A stretch of 64,000 nt of DNA from Adiantum capillus-veneris. Lineage: Eukaryota; Streptophyta; Polypodiopsida; Polypodiales; Pteridaceae. Below the pieces are notes generated by a model. It did not search any database, was not told where the DNA came from, and was given only the letters and a program-made list of their open reading frames with translations. Both the position numbers and the translations under genes were made by a program. Where the stretch lies: assembly GCA_014529385.2 (NCBI GenBank), contig CM043959.1:88562029-88626028 (forward strand), written 5' to 3'. Within the stretch, counting starts at the first letter, position 1. Each line of letters opens with the position of its first letter. This document shows positions 44,645 through 56,508 of this stretch, in pieces.

Positions 44645-46264
44645 TTATAGTACTCGGTGAAGATTGAGGTCTCCCAAGGCCAGCTCATCTGCATGCCCTT
44701 CTTGAAGCAAGACTGCTCCAAGGCAATCACCACAAGCATCACATTGGACCTCAAATGGCTTTGAGAGATCTAGAAGCATGAGGACTAATTGAGAGGTAAT
44801 CTTCTCTTTGAGCTTGTCGAAATAATTTTTCTTCTTAGAAGTCCATGAATACTTGAAATTCTTCTTTGTTAAGTCATGTAATGGTCATGCTACATGAGAA
44901 AATTTAGCTATGAAGCGTCTATACTATGCACCACATACCAATAAAGCTTCTTAGCTCATGTAGATTCCTTGGATTAGGCCATTTTCTTTTATTACCTCTA
45001 ATTTCAATGGATCCATACGGATACCAACTTGAGAGATAATATGACCTAAGTATTGAATCTCTTGAAGAAAAAATTCTCTTTTCTTGTGGTTGAGAAAAAG
45101 CTTGTTCTCCCTCAATGCTTGAAAAATCACTTGGAGATGTTGCTTGTGTTCCTCCAAGGACTTGGAGTAGATGATGATATCATCAAAGAACACTCCGATG
45201 AGCTTGCAGCAGGGTCTAAATATTTTCTCCATCAAATAATTGAATGTGGAAGGTGCATTGGTCGAGCCAAAATGCATGACTAGATATCCATAAAGACCAA
45301 ACGTTGTACGAAACGCGGTCTTTAGGATATCTTCATCCACTATCATTATTTGATGATAGCCACTTTTAAGGTCAATCCTAATGAAGTAGGTAGAGCCTTG
45401 TAGCTTATCAAATAGATCTTCTACTCAAGGCACGTGAAATCTATTTTTGATAGTGATATGGTTTAGTGTTCGATAATCCACACACATACGGTATGTACCA
45501 TCTTTCTTTTGCACTAAAAGAACTGGAGAACAAAAGGGAGAAGAGCTAGGCCTCACCATCCCTTTGTCTACCAATTCTTGTACTTGCCTCATGATCTCCT
45601 CTTGTTGAGCTTGGGAAACTCGATAAGGAGGCTTGTTAGGCAGTGAGCTTCCTGGTAGGAGCTCAATTCAATGGTCATCATCCCCTTGTTTTGGAGGCAA
45701 GTCCATAGGGATATCATTGATGAAAACATCTTGGAATCCATTTAGAAAAGTAGACAAGTCTAAATATTCTTGATTCCTACCATTTTCATTTGATAAACCA
45801 TTAGCGTCATTAGTGGATTCTTTGAAAAAAATCATGTACATAGAAATCAAGCTTCTCATTGAATTATCAAAAGCCGGTGAGTTTACAGGTGGTATAGTAC
45901 GACCAAACTCATTACTATATACATGTTCTTTCCCCTGTAGCCGAAGTAGATTCTCCTTTCAGGGAACTTCATATTGGTAGCCATGCGATCAAACCATGGC
46001 ACCCCTAGGATAGTATCCTCATGTTGGAGAGGAGAGATGAAAAAGTCTTCTTTGTCAACATAGATTTGGACATGAAGCCTCAACTTCCCAATCAAGGGAG
46101 TAACGGAGTCTTGCTGTCCCTTGAAAGCTATGTCAACTGTTACAATATCTCCCATCTCAAAAGCTTGAATGCCCAACTTAGTGGCCAACTCCATTGATAT
46201 GAAGTTGCGATTAGAGCCAGGGTCAAAGAGCCAGGGTCAAACAAGATAAAGGAATCATGCTCCC
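44645..46264 (-). pseudogene. Gypsy-A pol: protease, RT, start of RNase H
   Basis: The protease active site reads LFDPGSNRNFIS (about 46241-46190) but is preceded by a 14-bp duplication of its own DNA (46213-46226 and 46227-46240), which shifts the frame. ILGVPWF follows near 46006. RT reads [40 protein letters not shown] with N (about 45530-45460), then KSGYHQIMIVDED and GVFFDDIIIYSK (about 45206, catalytic FFDD). The RT connection continues below 44950 (ELRSFIG, FSHVA), and the start of RNase H (FEVQCDA-like, QEGHADE) lies near 44750-44680. Several frameshifts and stops are present. Confidence 0.88.
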
Positions 46265-47729
46265 TTACCTTTCCCTAAGCATAGGAGAGAGATGATCCTT
46301 TGCAATGAGAATCCTCTTTTGGAGCTTCGATGGTGGAAGCCCTAGGAGTCTCATTGCGAGCAGTTTTCTTGGGGTAAGAACGATAGCCATGTCCTTGCTC
46401 CCCACACTTAAAACACTTATGGTCCTTGAAAAAAGCTTCAAGATCTTCATAAGAGAGTTTGTTTTTACCTTTGTAAACTCCCTTATCCTTGGACCTATTG
46501 TTGTTGTTGTTGTTGTTGTTGTTGTAGGAAGTGCCTTGGGAAGAATTTTGGACATTGGTTTTCTCCTTTGCATCATTTTTGTCTTTGTTTTCCATGGGTT
46601 TGACATTCCGTCTAGCCCCTTGTTGGAAATCGATGCATGAAGCAACCATGGTGCGGTGGTTTACTTTGGTGATAGAGCTAGGCTGTTGAGAGTTGACAAA
46701 CTCGACCATTTCTTCAGGTAATCTCGACAAAGTCTAGCTTTTGGAAGACAGTAGGCTTGAGATGTAAATCCTAAAATTTATCCACATATTTGTGAATAGA
46801 TTCATGTGAGAGAAGCTTCAAACTGCGCCATTCGATAAGTACTTTGTGCTTTCCATCGCTTGCAAGGAATTGATTCATGATGGAAACTTGTAGAGTTTTC
46901 CATGTCTTTGGGGCTTCACCGTTGCCACAAAGGCTAGCCCACCATTGACACGCCGATTTCTGGAAGTGCATAGCTACATGGTTCAGCTTGGAGAACTCTG
47001 TGAAGCCCTTGTCTCCAAAGGCCGCATCAAATTGTTGGATGAAGGCCAATACTTTGTCGGTGGCACCAATGGTGCCATCATAGGTGAGAAAAGAGACACT
47101 CTTTCCTGCCTCTTTGAACTTCTTGAGCTTTTCTAATCTTCGCCATTCAGGGTATTGCGATGTCCTCCCCTCTTGTATTCTCTAGGAGAATAGCAATAGC
47201 TTTCCTTGAGACAGGAGGAAGGTGAAGAAGAAGGAGAAGTGGGTGACCTCTTTCTTGACCTTTTCTTTCTTTGTTTCCTCTCTTCCCTTCTGGAGTGACG
47301 AGGATAAGGACTCTCTGTTGACCATTTCCTCACGGGAGGAGTTCGCGATTTTCTAGACCGCCGTCCTCGTGGAGCCACATCTTCAGAGGAACTGAGGGAT
47401 TCATTACTTTCTTGTTCCTTGGATTCCTCCTCTCGTAAGGGAGAGAGTCTTCTTTTGGGGGTCTCATCAAGAGACCTCCTAAGCTCTCTCCCCTCTTAGA
47501 GAGGAAGGGAGATCCCATAAGCACGAAGTTGTTGAGTAACTTTGGCTTGCAAAGTACGGTTGCCCATAGCTTGATGCAACGTAGTAACAAGAAAATTGAT
47601 AAACATGGGGGCATCATCATTAGCACCTTCATGCACAAAATCAAAGTTATCAATGTTCATTCTACTCTCTTGGTTATTGTCTTCCATGTTAATTATACTT
47701 ATGTGTTTACTTAGTGCATCCTTTGGCAA
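46265..47729 (-). pseudogene. Gypsy-A gag
   Basis: The likely start is the ATG inside 47729-47496 that reads MEDNNQESRMNIDNFDFVHE; the plus-strand sister at 57326 has the matching MADNNQESRMN. The basic RS-rich linker (47378-47133: RRSRKSRTPPVRKWS) is followed by the capsid-like region FIQQFDAAFGDKGFTEFSKL and WWASLCGNGEAPKTWKTLQV (47049-46771). A poly-Asn run encoded by (GTT)n comes at about 46526-46497. The zinc knuckle reads CFKCGEQGHGYRSYPKK, with the last Cys replaced by Tyr. Frameshifts lie near 47400, 47130 and 46750. Confidence 0.88.
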
Positions 47730-48088
47730 TTCAAAACCTTAGTTTCTACCCCTCTTAGCCTTTGAAAATAAGCACTTAAGTATCTACACCCACGGCTCGA
47801 ATTGGTTAATTATAGAGAGTAGTGGGGTGGGTCTAGCATAGCAGAATTGCCGAGGGATAGCTCCTTTCGAACTTCTTATGGCTCAATAATGGCAAAGCCA
47901 TAGGCAAGTCTAAAAAGATCCCATTATTAAGACCAAACCTCCTGAGGTGTGGACCATATCCCACATAGTGGGCTCAACAAAACCAATAATAGATCCCAGT
48001 CTCACTTACCCTAATATAATAAACAAAATCAACCATTAATAGGCTACTTAAGGACCTCTCTTCTTAAGCAAGAAAAGAGAAACCAAAT

Positions 48089-48100
48089 TCTTTGATACCA
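48089..48100 (-). promoter_or_regulatory. Primer-binding site of gypsy-A (-)
   Basis: TGGTATCAAAGA on the minus strand, one base after the LTR. It resembles the Met-tRNA site TGGTATCAGAGC with two changes; the plus-strand sister at 56913-56925 has TGGGTATCAGAGC. Confidence 0.85.
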
Positions 48101-48101
48101 A

Positions 48102-49497
48102 TGTAATGAAAATGGCCTATGAACTTTGAGAATAGCGGAATCAAGAGAATTAGAGTGAGCATTTTTGTGAGATTACTTTTAGAACATAGAGGGTGAACTT
48201 AATTTAATGTAGCAACATAAACATAGTACTTCATTAGCTTGGCATAAACAATACTTTTGCAAGAGAGAGAGTATCAAAGAACATGACAATAGTTGAAGAC
48301 CGAATTTACTTGGAGCCGGTCCCCCCTCCAAAATGTGTTTGTATTATAGATTCTCCCATCAAGAGAGACTTGATACAATACAATCTTTGTGTTCCTTGTT
48401 ACCTAGGTGATGCAATGAAGATGGAAAGCTTTATACATCACAAGCATAACATAAACTTTGCAAAAAGCATTAATATCCCAAGCCTCGGTCCCAAGGCCTC
48501 AAACACCTTCGAAGATGGAGAGAGCTAGCGGGGAATGAGGGTAGGGAAGAGGAAGAAGAATCATCCATAGAAGAAAGAAATAGTTTCTCACTTATCATCA
48601 CTCTACTTGCTTAGCATAGCATAATAGCATAGTAATGAAGATGAAGAAGATGGCAAGCTTAAGCATTGAATCATGGCTCTTGGTTGGATTTGCATTCAAT
48701 AGCCAAGAGTGTTGGTGTAGGCTCTCCACTTCTCCACAAGCTTAGAGAAGGATATGGAGCTCGTGCACTTTGCACTTCACACAATGAGAGAATGAGTATA
48801 CCCCCCTCTCATGCTTGCCCCCCCCCCCCCCCCTCTCTCTTGTATTATTTAATTATTTCATTTGGACATGTGTCCTCTTTTTTCTCTTTGAGAGAAAGAA
48901 CTTAATTATTTATATTTATGCATCTAAATTCTCATTGGACCCCTTTAAAACCTATCCAATAGGATTCAAGCACATCATGAGGACCACATGTGGAGGATCA
49001 TTTGGACATTTGTCTTTTATGCTTCTTAAGTATCATGTTTGAATTGAACACTTAAAGCATGGAAACAGTTTATGCCTCTTGAGAGTTTATTTTGAATCCA
49101 ACACTTCAAGAACTTTAGTCATTTAATCATGAGAAGCACCTCAAGTTTGAGCAAGGTTCCCACAAACACTTTAAGCACTTTAGTTAGCAAGTCGACAAGC
49201 ACCTCATGCTTGGGTAGGGTTCCACCTCAAGGTCAGTCCTAGCTTGCCTAAGGTCAAAGAACTTTTTAATGCTAACTTTTGGAGGTCTTAAATGAAGTTA
49301 ACCCTAAGGTCTTTAAGCTCCATTAGATAGCATTTCTCTTTAACATACCATCTCTCATTTGGACCACTTTAACCTTGGCCCCATGTTGAGACACATCCAT
49401 ATATTCTAACCCTTGTTCCCGTTTATTCTCCCACATTAACTAACCAGTTTAATATGAGAAAATCATTTGGGTTGGTTCGATATTAGATTTTATGACA
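48102..49497 (-). repeat. Gypsy-A 5' LTR (1396 bp)
   Basis: Starts TGTCATAAAATC at 49497 and ends CATTACA at 48102, next to the primer site. It contains a C-run plus CTCTCT tract (48824-48840). It is the longest version of this LTR in the window. The 55675 copy lacks the block at 48280-48540, and the 21960 copy keeps it. Confidence 0.9.
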
Positions 49498-49507
49498 TAA
49501 CCACTTG

Positions 49508-49938
49508 CCCCTCAAGGCTCGGTATGAGCTTGAGGCTATTTGTCTATTTCTTGGTGTCATTCTAATACAATCACTCACAATTGTGAGTTTCGAGAAAAAT
49601 AGAGGCTCTTATATTGTTAGGCATACACGTGATATGAAGTCTGGATAGATTGAATTTTATCTCGGGGCGTTCACCTCTTAGGCATGTAAGTTGCAGGATT
49701 ATATAGGGGTTTTTAAATTGATTTTCGAGAAAAAATTATAAGTTTTTGAAGAAAAAGGGGTCATTTTATTACCTTAAGCATGTAAGTAAAGGTATTTTTT
49801 TAATACCCTTTGAACGCACGTTATATGAATAGTTTCTTAAAGGTGCACCCCCTTAGAATTTTATCTTTTTTTTTTCCAAAACTCAAGTCACCAGAAGATA
49901 TAAAAATCAGCCTCAAGCTCAAGCCGAGCCTTGAGGGG
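49508..49938. mobile_element. Inverted-repeat element (MITE-like), 431 bp
   Basis: The 30-bp ends 49508-49537 and 49909-49938 are inverted copies with 28 of 30 matches; the outer part is CCCCTCAAGGCTCGG. The interior is AT-rich with no gene. It starts 11 bp beyond the gypsy-A LTR. No target duplication is obvious. Confidence 0.85.
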
Positions 49939-50069
49939 TAAAGGGCTACATCCGAGCTTAGTTACAAGCACCTAGTAGCTTACTATTGCAAACAACCTAA
50001 ATCCTTTACAAAGCAGAGCTCGACTGTAAGGCGAGGGTTTCCCTAAGCCAATCATCCAAGCTATGTCTT

Positions 50070-51182
50070 TTACTTACCACTTATATTATCTCTACTTACC
50101 ACATATATTATCTCCTTGCTTTCTTGAACAATCTCAGAGAAGCTAGCTACAGAGAGGTCACTATCAAAGACACGACAGTTCTTGGCCTTCCAGATATTAC
50201 TGAAGAAACAATATCTAAAAATTTGAGTACAAATTAGAAGTGCAGAATTTCTAAACTGATTGCAAACAAGGCACAAATCCCTCTTGAAAAACCCTATCTT
50301 CCATGTCCTCTGTATCCATTTGCACAAATTTCATACAAGGCCTCTGATAGCCGGGCATTCCAAGAAAAGGTGACCGAGGTCTTTGCTAGCCAATCTACAC
50401 CACGCTTGAATCTTGACGCCTGTCGGCAAGACCCCCCATAGTACCTTCCACATAAATATCTTCATAAATTGAGGCCGATGTGGATCACATATGTTCTTCG
50501 TGATCTCTACCCATTGAGCCTCTGACCATTGCATCTTCCACTGTTTGTTTGAAGGGGAGAACCAATCAGCTTCATGAATTAACACTTGGTAGATGCCCTT
50601 AGTGTGGGGTTTAGAGAATCGGCTACTCATGGGCCATTTCCAAGCTCTCCACTCAAAAGTAGATTCATAGATCGGAATCAAAACACGATATAGGCCTTCC
50701 ACAACCTATTGACAAGTATCTTCTCAATTACATTGAGTTGAAACTGAGAAACCATCTGGTCAGAGGATTTACAACACTTGCTATTTCTATCCCAAAAGTG
50801 GCACATCTGTTGGAGTCCTTTATTGTTCATTCTTCTTGCAATTTCTTTCCAATAAGGGTTCAAGATAACCCCAACAACTTTAGGTAGCTAGGGGGACCAA
50901 TGCAAGATGGAGTTCTGGAAGTATCTGGTTAATTCACCCCATTCATTAAATAGGAGCTCAGATTGGCTATCGGCACCCATAGTGTGTACAAGCTGATAGA
51001 GGTGCAGCCCAAAGCCCTGTGATTTCTTGACATCCTCAATGAAATATCACACAATCCTACCATAAGCCTTATCCTAATATAGCTAAAGGAGAATGCACTC
51101 TTGCTTCGTGAAGGCAACGTACTCAATACCAACCATTGATGTCAAGATGTTGTCGTATATTGACCTTCCTTTGATAAACCCG
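50070..51182 (-). pseudogene. LINE (L1-like) ORF2 fragment: RT middle and C-terminal zinc region
   Basis: The minus strand from 51182 reads STGFIKGRSIYDNILTSMVG, IEYVAFTKQECILL and then, with shifts, the palm start (AYDRI-like near 51060). At 50863-50678 it has FWDRNSKCCKSSDQMVSQFQ and NVIEKILVNRLWKAY. At 50702-50331 it carries SRFSKPHTKGIYQVLI, FMKIFMWKVLWGVLPTGVKI and the zf-RVT motif CRLASKDLGHLFLECPAI, continuing to about 50070 (FFSNIWKAKNCRVF). This is the C-terminal region of plant L1 ORF2. The catalytic FADD box and the endonuclease are absent, and the 5' side stops next to the (GA)n at 51230. No poly-A tail is identified. Confidence 0.82.
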
Positions 51183-51226
51183 GTGCTCGTTGCATTCTGC
51201 GCCTCCCTTGCGTCCTGCATCTTGCT

Positions 51227-51229
<3 letters not shown>

Positions 51230-51294
<65 letters not shown>
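51230..51294. repeat. (GA)n microsatellite
   Basis: About 32 units next to the truncated end of the LINE fragment. Confidence 0.97.
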
Positions 51295-51295
<1 letters not shown>

Positions 51296-52209
51296 CCCTG
51301 CAACCCTTGCCCGACTTTTTTTGCATCTTCCGTGCTCGGTACGTTCAGTTTGGCATCGCGTCATCCCCTGCACACTCCTTTGTACCTCGCGATCGCCGTC
51401 ATGTGCTCTTGGCGTTTTGCTGCCCTCCATGCGGTGCCCCGCAACCTGCGTCCACCCTTTGTGCTTGTGAGCTATGCCCCATCCCTTCTCGCTCGCTCGT
51501 GTGCAATGGAGGGAGAGAGACATAGAGCATGCGTCCGCTCTGTGCCTCCTGCATCACCCTCCCCTCACCATGACTTTGTGGCCTCGACCTCCCCACTTTC
51601 CTACCCTCCTCTTCTGCAGCATTGCTTGGCTGCTTTTGGATCTGCATGCCACATCTCCCCCCACAATTATCCTATTCACCCTACCTTATCACTGCACTCA
51701 TATCCCCCTCGTGACGATCATAGGGCTGTGCTTTGCCTTCTCCTGTTGCCTGCGATGCCTGAGCATCTTCCCCTACGACGGCTGTCCGTATTGCACTCCT
51801 CCTCAGCCACGTTTCCCTCACAATCCACAACTCCTCTTCCCTGCGACACCTGTGCATATATTTCTCTCCTCCTCAGATACCTTCCCCTAGTGGCCTACCT
51901 CATAATCATGTCCTAACTATTGGCTCTGCTCAATCGCCGCCATGCATGCTCTCTCAAATAGGCGTATTCACCTCAACAAAGACACAGAACCAATTGCTTC
52001 ATTATATTTAGACAAATTACATGCTAAGCGTAGATCTCATTTGTCAAAAAGGAATAAAGATTAGAAAATCACGAACAGATCCAACCAAAAGGGTATTTTA
52101 GGAATTTTGAAATTGGAGGGGTGTTTCTGAAATTTTCACAAACCAAAAGGGTATTTTGGTTTGGTAACAAGAGAGAGAAATTTCTATGGCATGCACTGCC
52201 TGCCTCCCT
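51295..52209. other. C-rich stretch, no supported gene
   Basis: Pyrimidine-rich on the plus strand, open in several frames at once (for example 51332-51916), with no known motif and simple composition. I see no support for a protein here. Confidence 0.5.
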
Positions 52210-52537
52210 CCACGTGGAAAGATCTTTTCTTTCTTTAAAGATTACTTATGATCCAAACTTATTTTTTTCTTTTTCCCAAAGTGAAATATCTTGTGAGATT
52301 CCCTTCAATGAGACATGCGTACAAACCTACCTAGGTAAAACTTGTGAAATTATACGCACATCCTATATATAATCCACGTGGAAAGATCTTTTCTTTCTTT
52401 AAAGATTACTTATGATCCAAACTTATTTTTTTCTTTTTCTCAAAGTGAAGTATCTTGTGAGATTCCTTTCAATGAGACATGCGTACAGACCTACCTAGGT
52501 AAAACTTGTGAAATTATGTGCACATCCTATATATAAT
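52210..52537. repeat. 164-bp tandem duplication
   Basis: 52210-52373 is repeated at 52374-52537 (CCACGTGGAAAGATC ... TATATATAAT) with only a few substitutions. Confidence 0.95.
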
Positions 52538-53110
52538 GGTTCTAATATTTTTTTGAGGTTCAATATTTTTGGCTTCTGAAACAAGTCTTAGAGAGGGAGA
52601 GACTTTTATTTCTTGTGCTGATTGGACATAAAAGCAATGAAACCTTCTTTTATTTTTAGTTTGTCAATAATTCGGTTCATTTCAAAACCTTAAAGAACTC
52701 CACTTCCTTTTCATTGATCTACCTACTCGGTCTACGCTGTTGTATTAAGCCGCATCTAGAGAGATCTCGTTCTCCGCCCAACAAAGATGTAAAATAGTCC
52801 CTCTCTCTCCTCTCTCTTCCGCCACGTGCGCTGCCCTTTGTGCCCCGTGGGCTTTGCCAAGCCCTGCGTGCAAAGCCATGGTTAGCAGCCCCCGCACAGG
52901 ACCTTCTCCAACTCTGCATAGGACGTCTCCCCTGCAGTCGCTTTCTCTGCATGGCCGACATGCCCTCATGCAGGGCTTGTTCACATCCCTATGATGTCTC
53001 GTGCTTACGACCTCTCCAGCTTGTGATCTCTCCGGCCTCGACCATGTTGGTGCACGCTCTGGCCCCACCTCCTCGAAAGTTTTCCGCCTCAGTCCCTTAG
53101 CTATACCCGC

Positions 53111-53111
<1 letters not shown>

Positions 53112-53168
<57 letters not shown>
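53112..53168. repeat. (GA)n microsatellite
   Basis: About 28 GA units. The flanks 52538-53111 and 53169-53523 show no supported gene. Confidence 0.97.
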
Positions 53169-53170
<2 letters not shown>

Positions 53171-53521
53171 CTGCGCACATCATTCTCGATGTAGACCACT
53201 GCCACCACCGTCCCTTAGTGTAGACCCAAAAATCTGTCTCTCGTGTGCGTGCGCGCACACACATGCCATGCAAACCATTCGCTTCAGAAGAAAATGACTT
53301 CAAAATCTTCCTCACCCATGCCATCAAGCACAACAAACGCAATCAGGGTCCTGATGTGGATTTGTTGCTCTAGATGCAATGCCCCTCCGCTGTTCACGTT
53401 ACCACCTGCCTTACAACCATCCAAGGGAATAGAAAGTTCGGCCTGCAACTTGGAGATCTTCCACATCAGTTTTGCCATCAATTTAGACGTGCAGAAGTTC
53501 AGCGCTGCCCTCGTGCCTTGC

Positions 53522-53523
<2 letters not shown>

Positions 53524-53596
<73 letters not shown>

Positions 53597-53602
53597 AGAG
53601 GA
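53524..53602. repeat. (GA)n microsatellite
   Basis: More than 30 GA units with a few GGGAGA interruptions at the right end. Confidence 0.97.
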
Positions 53603-53969
53603 GAACATCTTGTACACCTCGCTTTACCCTGATCTTGTTGTATCACAGTCCCGCACACAGACACACTCCTTGCCCTGTTGAACGCACTGCAAGAGACACC
53701 ATTGTGGTCTCTTTGACCCGAATAAGTTTCTCGCACGTTCATCGCCGTCATTGTCAAGAGACGACAGCTCGAACAAGAAGGAGAAGGGGAAGCGAGAGAA
53801 TTCGTCTCTTTGTGAGTGAGAATTGGACACATGTCTTTTTAAATTGCATATCAAAATAGAGCTTGATTGTGGAGACCCTCCCCTGCCACGTGCCGCTCAA
53901 TACTTTTAGCAATTGCATGCCTTTTTTTTCTCCAAAACCATGAGAGCATCTACGTGAGATACCTTTTAA

Positions 53970-54752
53970 TGCAACCCAAAACTAAAATTGGGGACGCCTA
54001 CTATGAAACTCAACCTAAACCACTAAGCTATATGCTTGCGCTCGTCCTTGAGTTCCCTTTGAGCCTTAAAAGAAAGGAACCCCCCCCCCCCCCCCCCCTT
54101 CCCCCCCCCCCCCCCCCCCCCCCCCCCAACCCTTGCCTTTTCCTTTTCTTCCCTCCCCCCAAACTAAGTAATTAATGACTTCTAAAAAAGTCGTTTTGGC
54201 TCCCTACTCATTTTGAATGGCAATGTGAGCCTTGCATCTTGTTTTCTAAGCATAGGATATTTAGTCTTCAATATATCTCATGCAATTTTGTGATACCTTA
54301 AACCACAACCTCAATGAATTTAATGGAAAACTATAACAACATCGATGAGAAGTTGGCTGACACGAAAGCCTTTGAAGAGGCGCCACAGCTCCATAGAAGT
54401 ATGGGAAGGTTGACATTGTGTAGGACCAAACAGGACACAAGATGCAGATCAAGAAAAACATAGATGCTCTATAGAAGTGCCCTCCCCCCCCAAACTAAAA
54501 TTGGGGACGCCTACTATGAAACTCAACCTAAAGCACTAGGTTATATGCCTGTGCTCGTCCTTGAGTTCCCTTTGAGCCATAAAAAAAAGGATACAACCCA
54601 AAACACACACCCCCCCCTCCCCTCCTGCTTTTTTTTCCCCACCCTTGCCTTTTCCTTTTCTCCCTCCCCCCCCCCCCCCAAACTAATTAATTAACACCCC
54701 CCCCTCCCCTCCTGCTTTTTTTTCCCCACCCTTGCCTTTTCCTTTTCTTCCC

Positions 54753-54788
<36 letters not shown>

Positions 54789-55104
54789 AACTAATTAATT
54801 AATGACTTCAGAAAAAGTCGTTTTGGCTCCGTACTCATTTTGAATGGCAATGTGAGCCTTGCATCTTGTTTTCTAAGCATAGGATATTTAGTCTTCAACA
54901 TATCTCATGCAATTTTGTGATACCTTAAACCACAACCTCAATGAATTTAATGGAAAACTATAACAACATCGATGAGCAGTTGGCTAACACGAAAGCCTTT
55001 GAAGAGACGCCACAGCTCCATAGGAGTATGGGAAGGTTGACATTGTGTAGGACCAAACAGGGCACAAGATGCAGATCAAGAAATACATAGATGCTCTATA
55101 GAAG
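53970..55104. repeat. Tandem duplication with long poly-C tracts
   Basis: Unit 1 (about 53970-54484) and unit 2 (about 54485-55104) share, in order, ACTAAAATTGGGGACGCCTA, a CTTGAGTTCCCTTTGAGCC box, a poly-C tract, AACTAA.TAATTAA.GACTTC, GTCGTTTTGGCTCC and a block ending ATAGATGCTCTATAGAAG. Unit 2 also repeats its own poly-C segment (CCCTTGCCTTTTCC twice). C runs lie at about 54080-54127, 54666-54679 and 54753-54786. No coding frame crosses it. Confidence 0.9.
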
Positions 55105-55557
55105 CGCCCCCCCCCCCCGCCCCCGCCTCTCTCTCTCTGTGCGTATTGCACATGCGATATCCACCTCTATCTCTCTATCCCTCCTGCACGTTCGCACTCA
55201 AACAGAACATCTTTGTCTGTCTCTACACCAAAAACTCAATTGATTTCCTATTGAGATTCCAAGGAATCTCTTGTTGTTGTCACCATTTATCGCCATCGCT
55301 CCCTTTGCGTCTACCTTCACTACGCAATGCCGGCCTTTGGTGCTAGAGGCCACCCACTGCTCATCTCGCCACTCAGGCTCTTCTGCTTCATCTCGCCTCC
55401 AGTAGAGAGTGCATATTTACCGATCTACTGATCCTCGTGCCTTTTGTGACCAAGGACCACCATCAGAGCTTTGATTTTATGTATAGTGGGACCACTCAAC
55501 AATTGTACACATGGCCATTCGTGGAATTTTTGATAGATTGCAAAGTATCTCACTGGC

Positions 55558-55559
<2 letters not shown>

Positions 55560-55617
<58 letters not shown>
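55560..55617. repeat. (CA)n microsatellite
   Basis: About 29 units of CA. The stretch 55105-55559 before it shows no gene. Confidence 0.97.
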
Positions 55618-55619
<2 letters not shown>

Positions 55620-55674
55620 TGGCCCTTCTTCCCCCTTTCCTCCCTGCCCTCCACACAATCATCAAGCCCTACAG

Positions 55675-56467
55675 TGTCATAAAATATAATATTTAACTTT
55701 ACCAAATGATTTTCTCATATTAAACTGATCATTTAATATGTGAAGATAAAAGGGAAACAAGAGTTAGGATATAGATATGTGCTTCTAAACCTATCTCAAC
55801 AGGGGACCAAAAGGAGAAATGGTTGCATCTCAATAGGGGTCCAAAAGGAGATGGTCTACCAAAGAGCAATGTGCAATAAGTGCTTCTAGATTTACCTCAG
55901 CAAGGGACCAAGAGGAGAGATGGTTACATCTCATAGGGGTCCAAAAGGAGATAGTCTATCAAAGAGCTTCGTGCATCTAATGGAGCTTAAAAGGATTTAG
56001 GGTTAGCTTCATTAAAGACCTCCAAAAGTTAGTGTTAAAAAGTCCTTTAACCTTAGGTAAGCTAGGGCTGACCTTGAGGTGGGAATCCTACCCAAGCATG
56101 AGGTACTTTTTATCGGCTTGCTAACTAAAGTGCTTAAACCTTGCCCAAGCTTGAGGTGATTCTCATGCTTAAATGACTAAGGTTCTTGAAGGGTTCAATT
56201 CAAAGATAAACTCTCAAGAGGCATAAACGGTTTCCATGCTTAATTGACTAAGCTATTGAAGTGTTCAATTCAAACAAAATGACTTAAGAAGCATAAAAGA
56301 CGCATGTCAAAATCCTCCATATGTGGCCCTCATGATGTGCTTGAATCCTATTGGATAGGCTTTAAAGGGGTCCAATGAGAATTTAGATGCATAAAAATAA
56401 ATAATTAACTTATTTCTCTCAAAGAGGAAAAAGAGGACACATGTCCAAATGAAATAATTATATAATA

Positions 56468-56508
<41 letters not shown>

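Larger units (their letters stand above)
44645..49497 (-). mobile_element. Ty3/gypsy element, family A, truncated at its 3' end
   Basis: The 5' LTR is 49497-48102 (minus strand, starts TGTCATAAAATC, ends TTCATTACA, 1396 bp). A primer site TGGTATCAAAGA (48100-48089) is one base away. Gag is 47729-46265 and pol runs from there to 44645, breaking off in RNase H at a (GA)n tract. Integrase and the 3' LTR are missing. The bases beyond the LTR start are TAACC. Confidence 0.9.

Noticed and set aside
44645-46264. Pararetrovirus-like origin for the RT and zinc-knuckle genes
   Set aside because: LTR, tRNA primer site and gypsy gag/pol order in this copy and its sister fit an LTR retrotransposon; no movement or coat-protein motifs seen.
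51332-51916. Open frame of 194 codons
   Set aside because: Pyrimidine-rich, open in several frames at once, no motif; the length follows from composition.
53284-53859. Long frames through (GA)n tracts on both strands
   Set aside because: They translate to Ser-Leu or Arg-Glu runs; two-base repeats have few stops, so the frames are artefacts.
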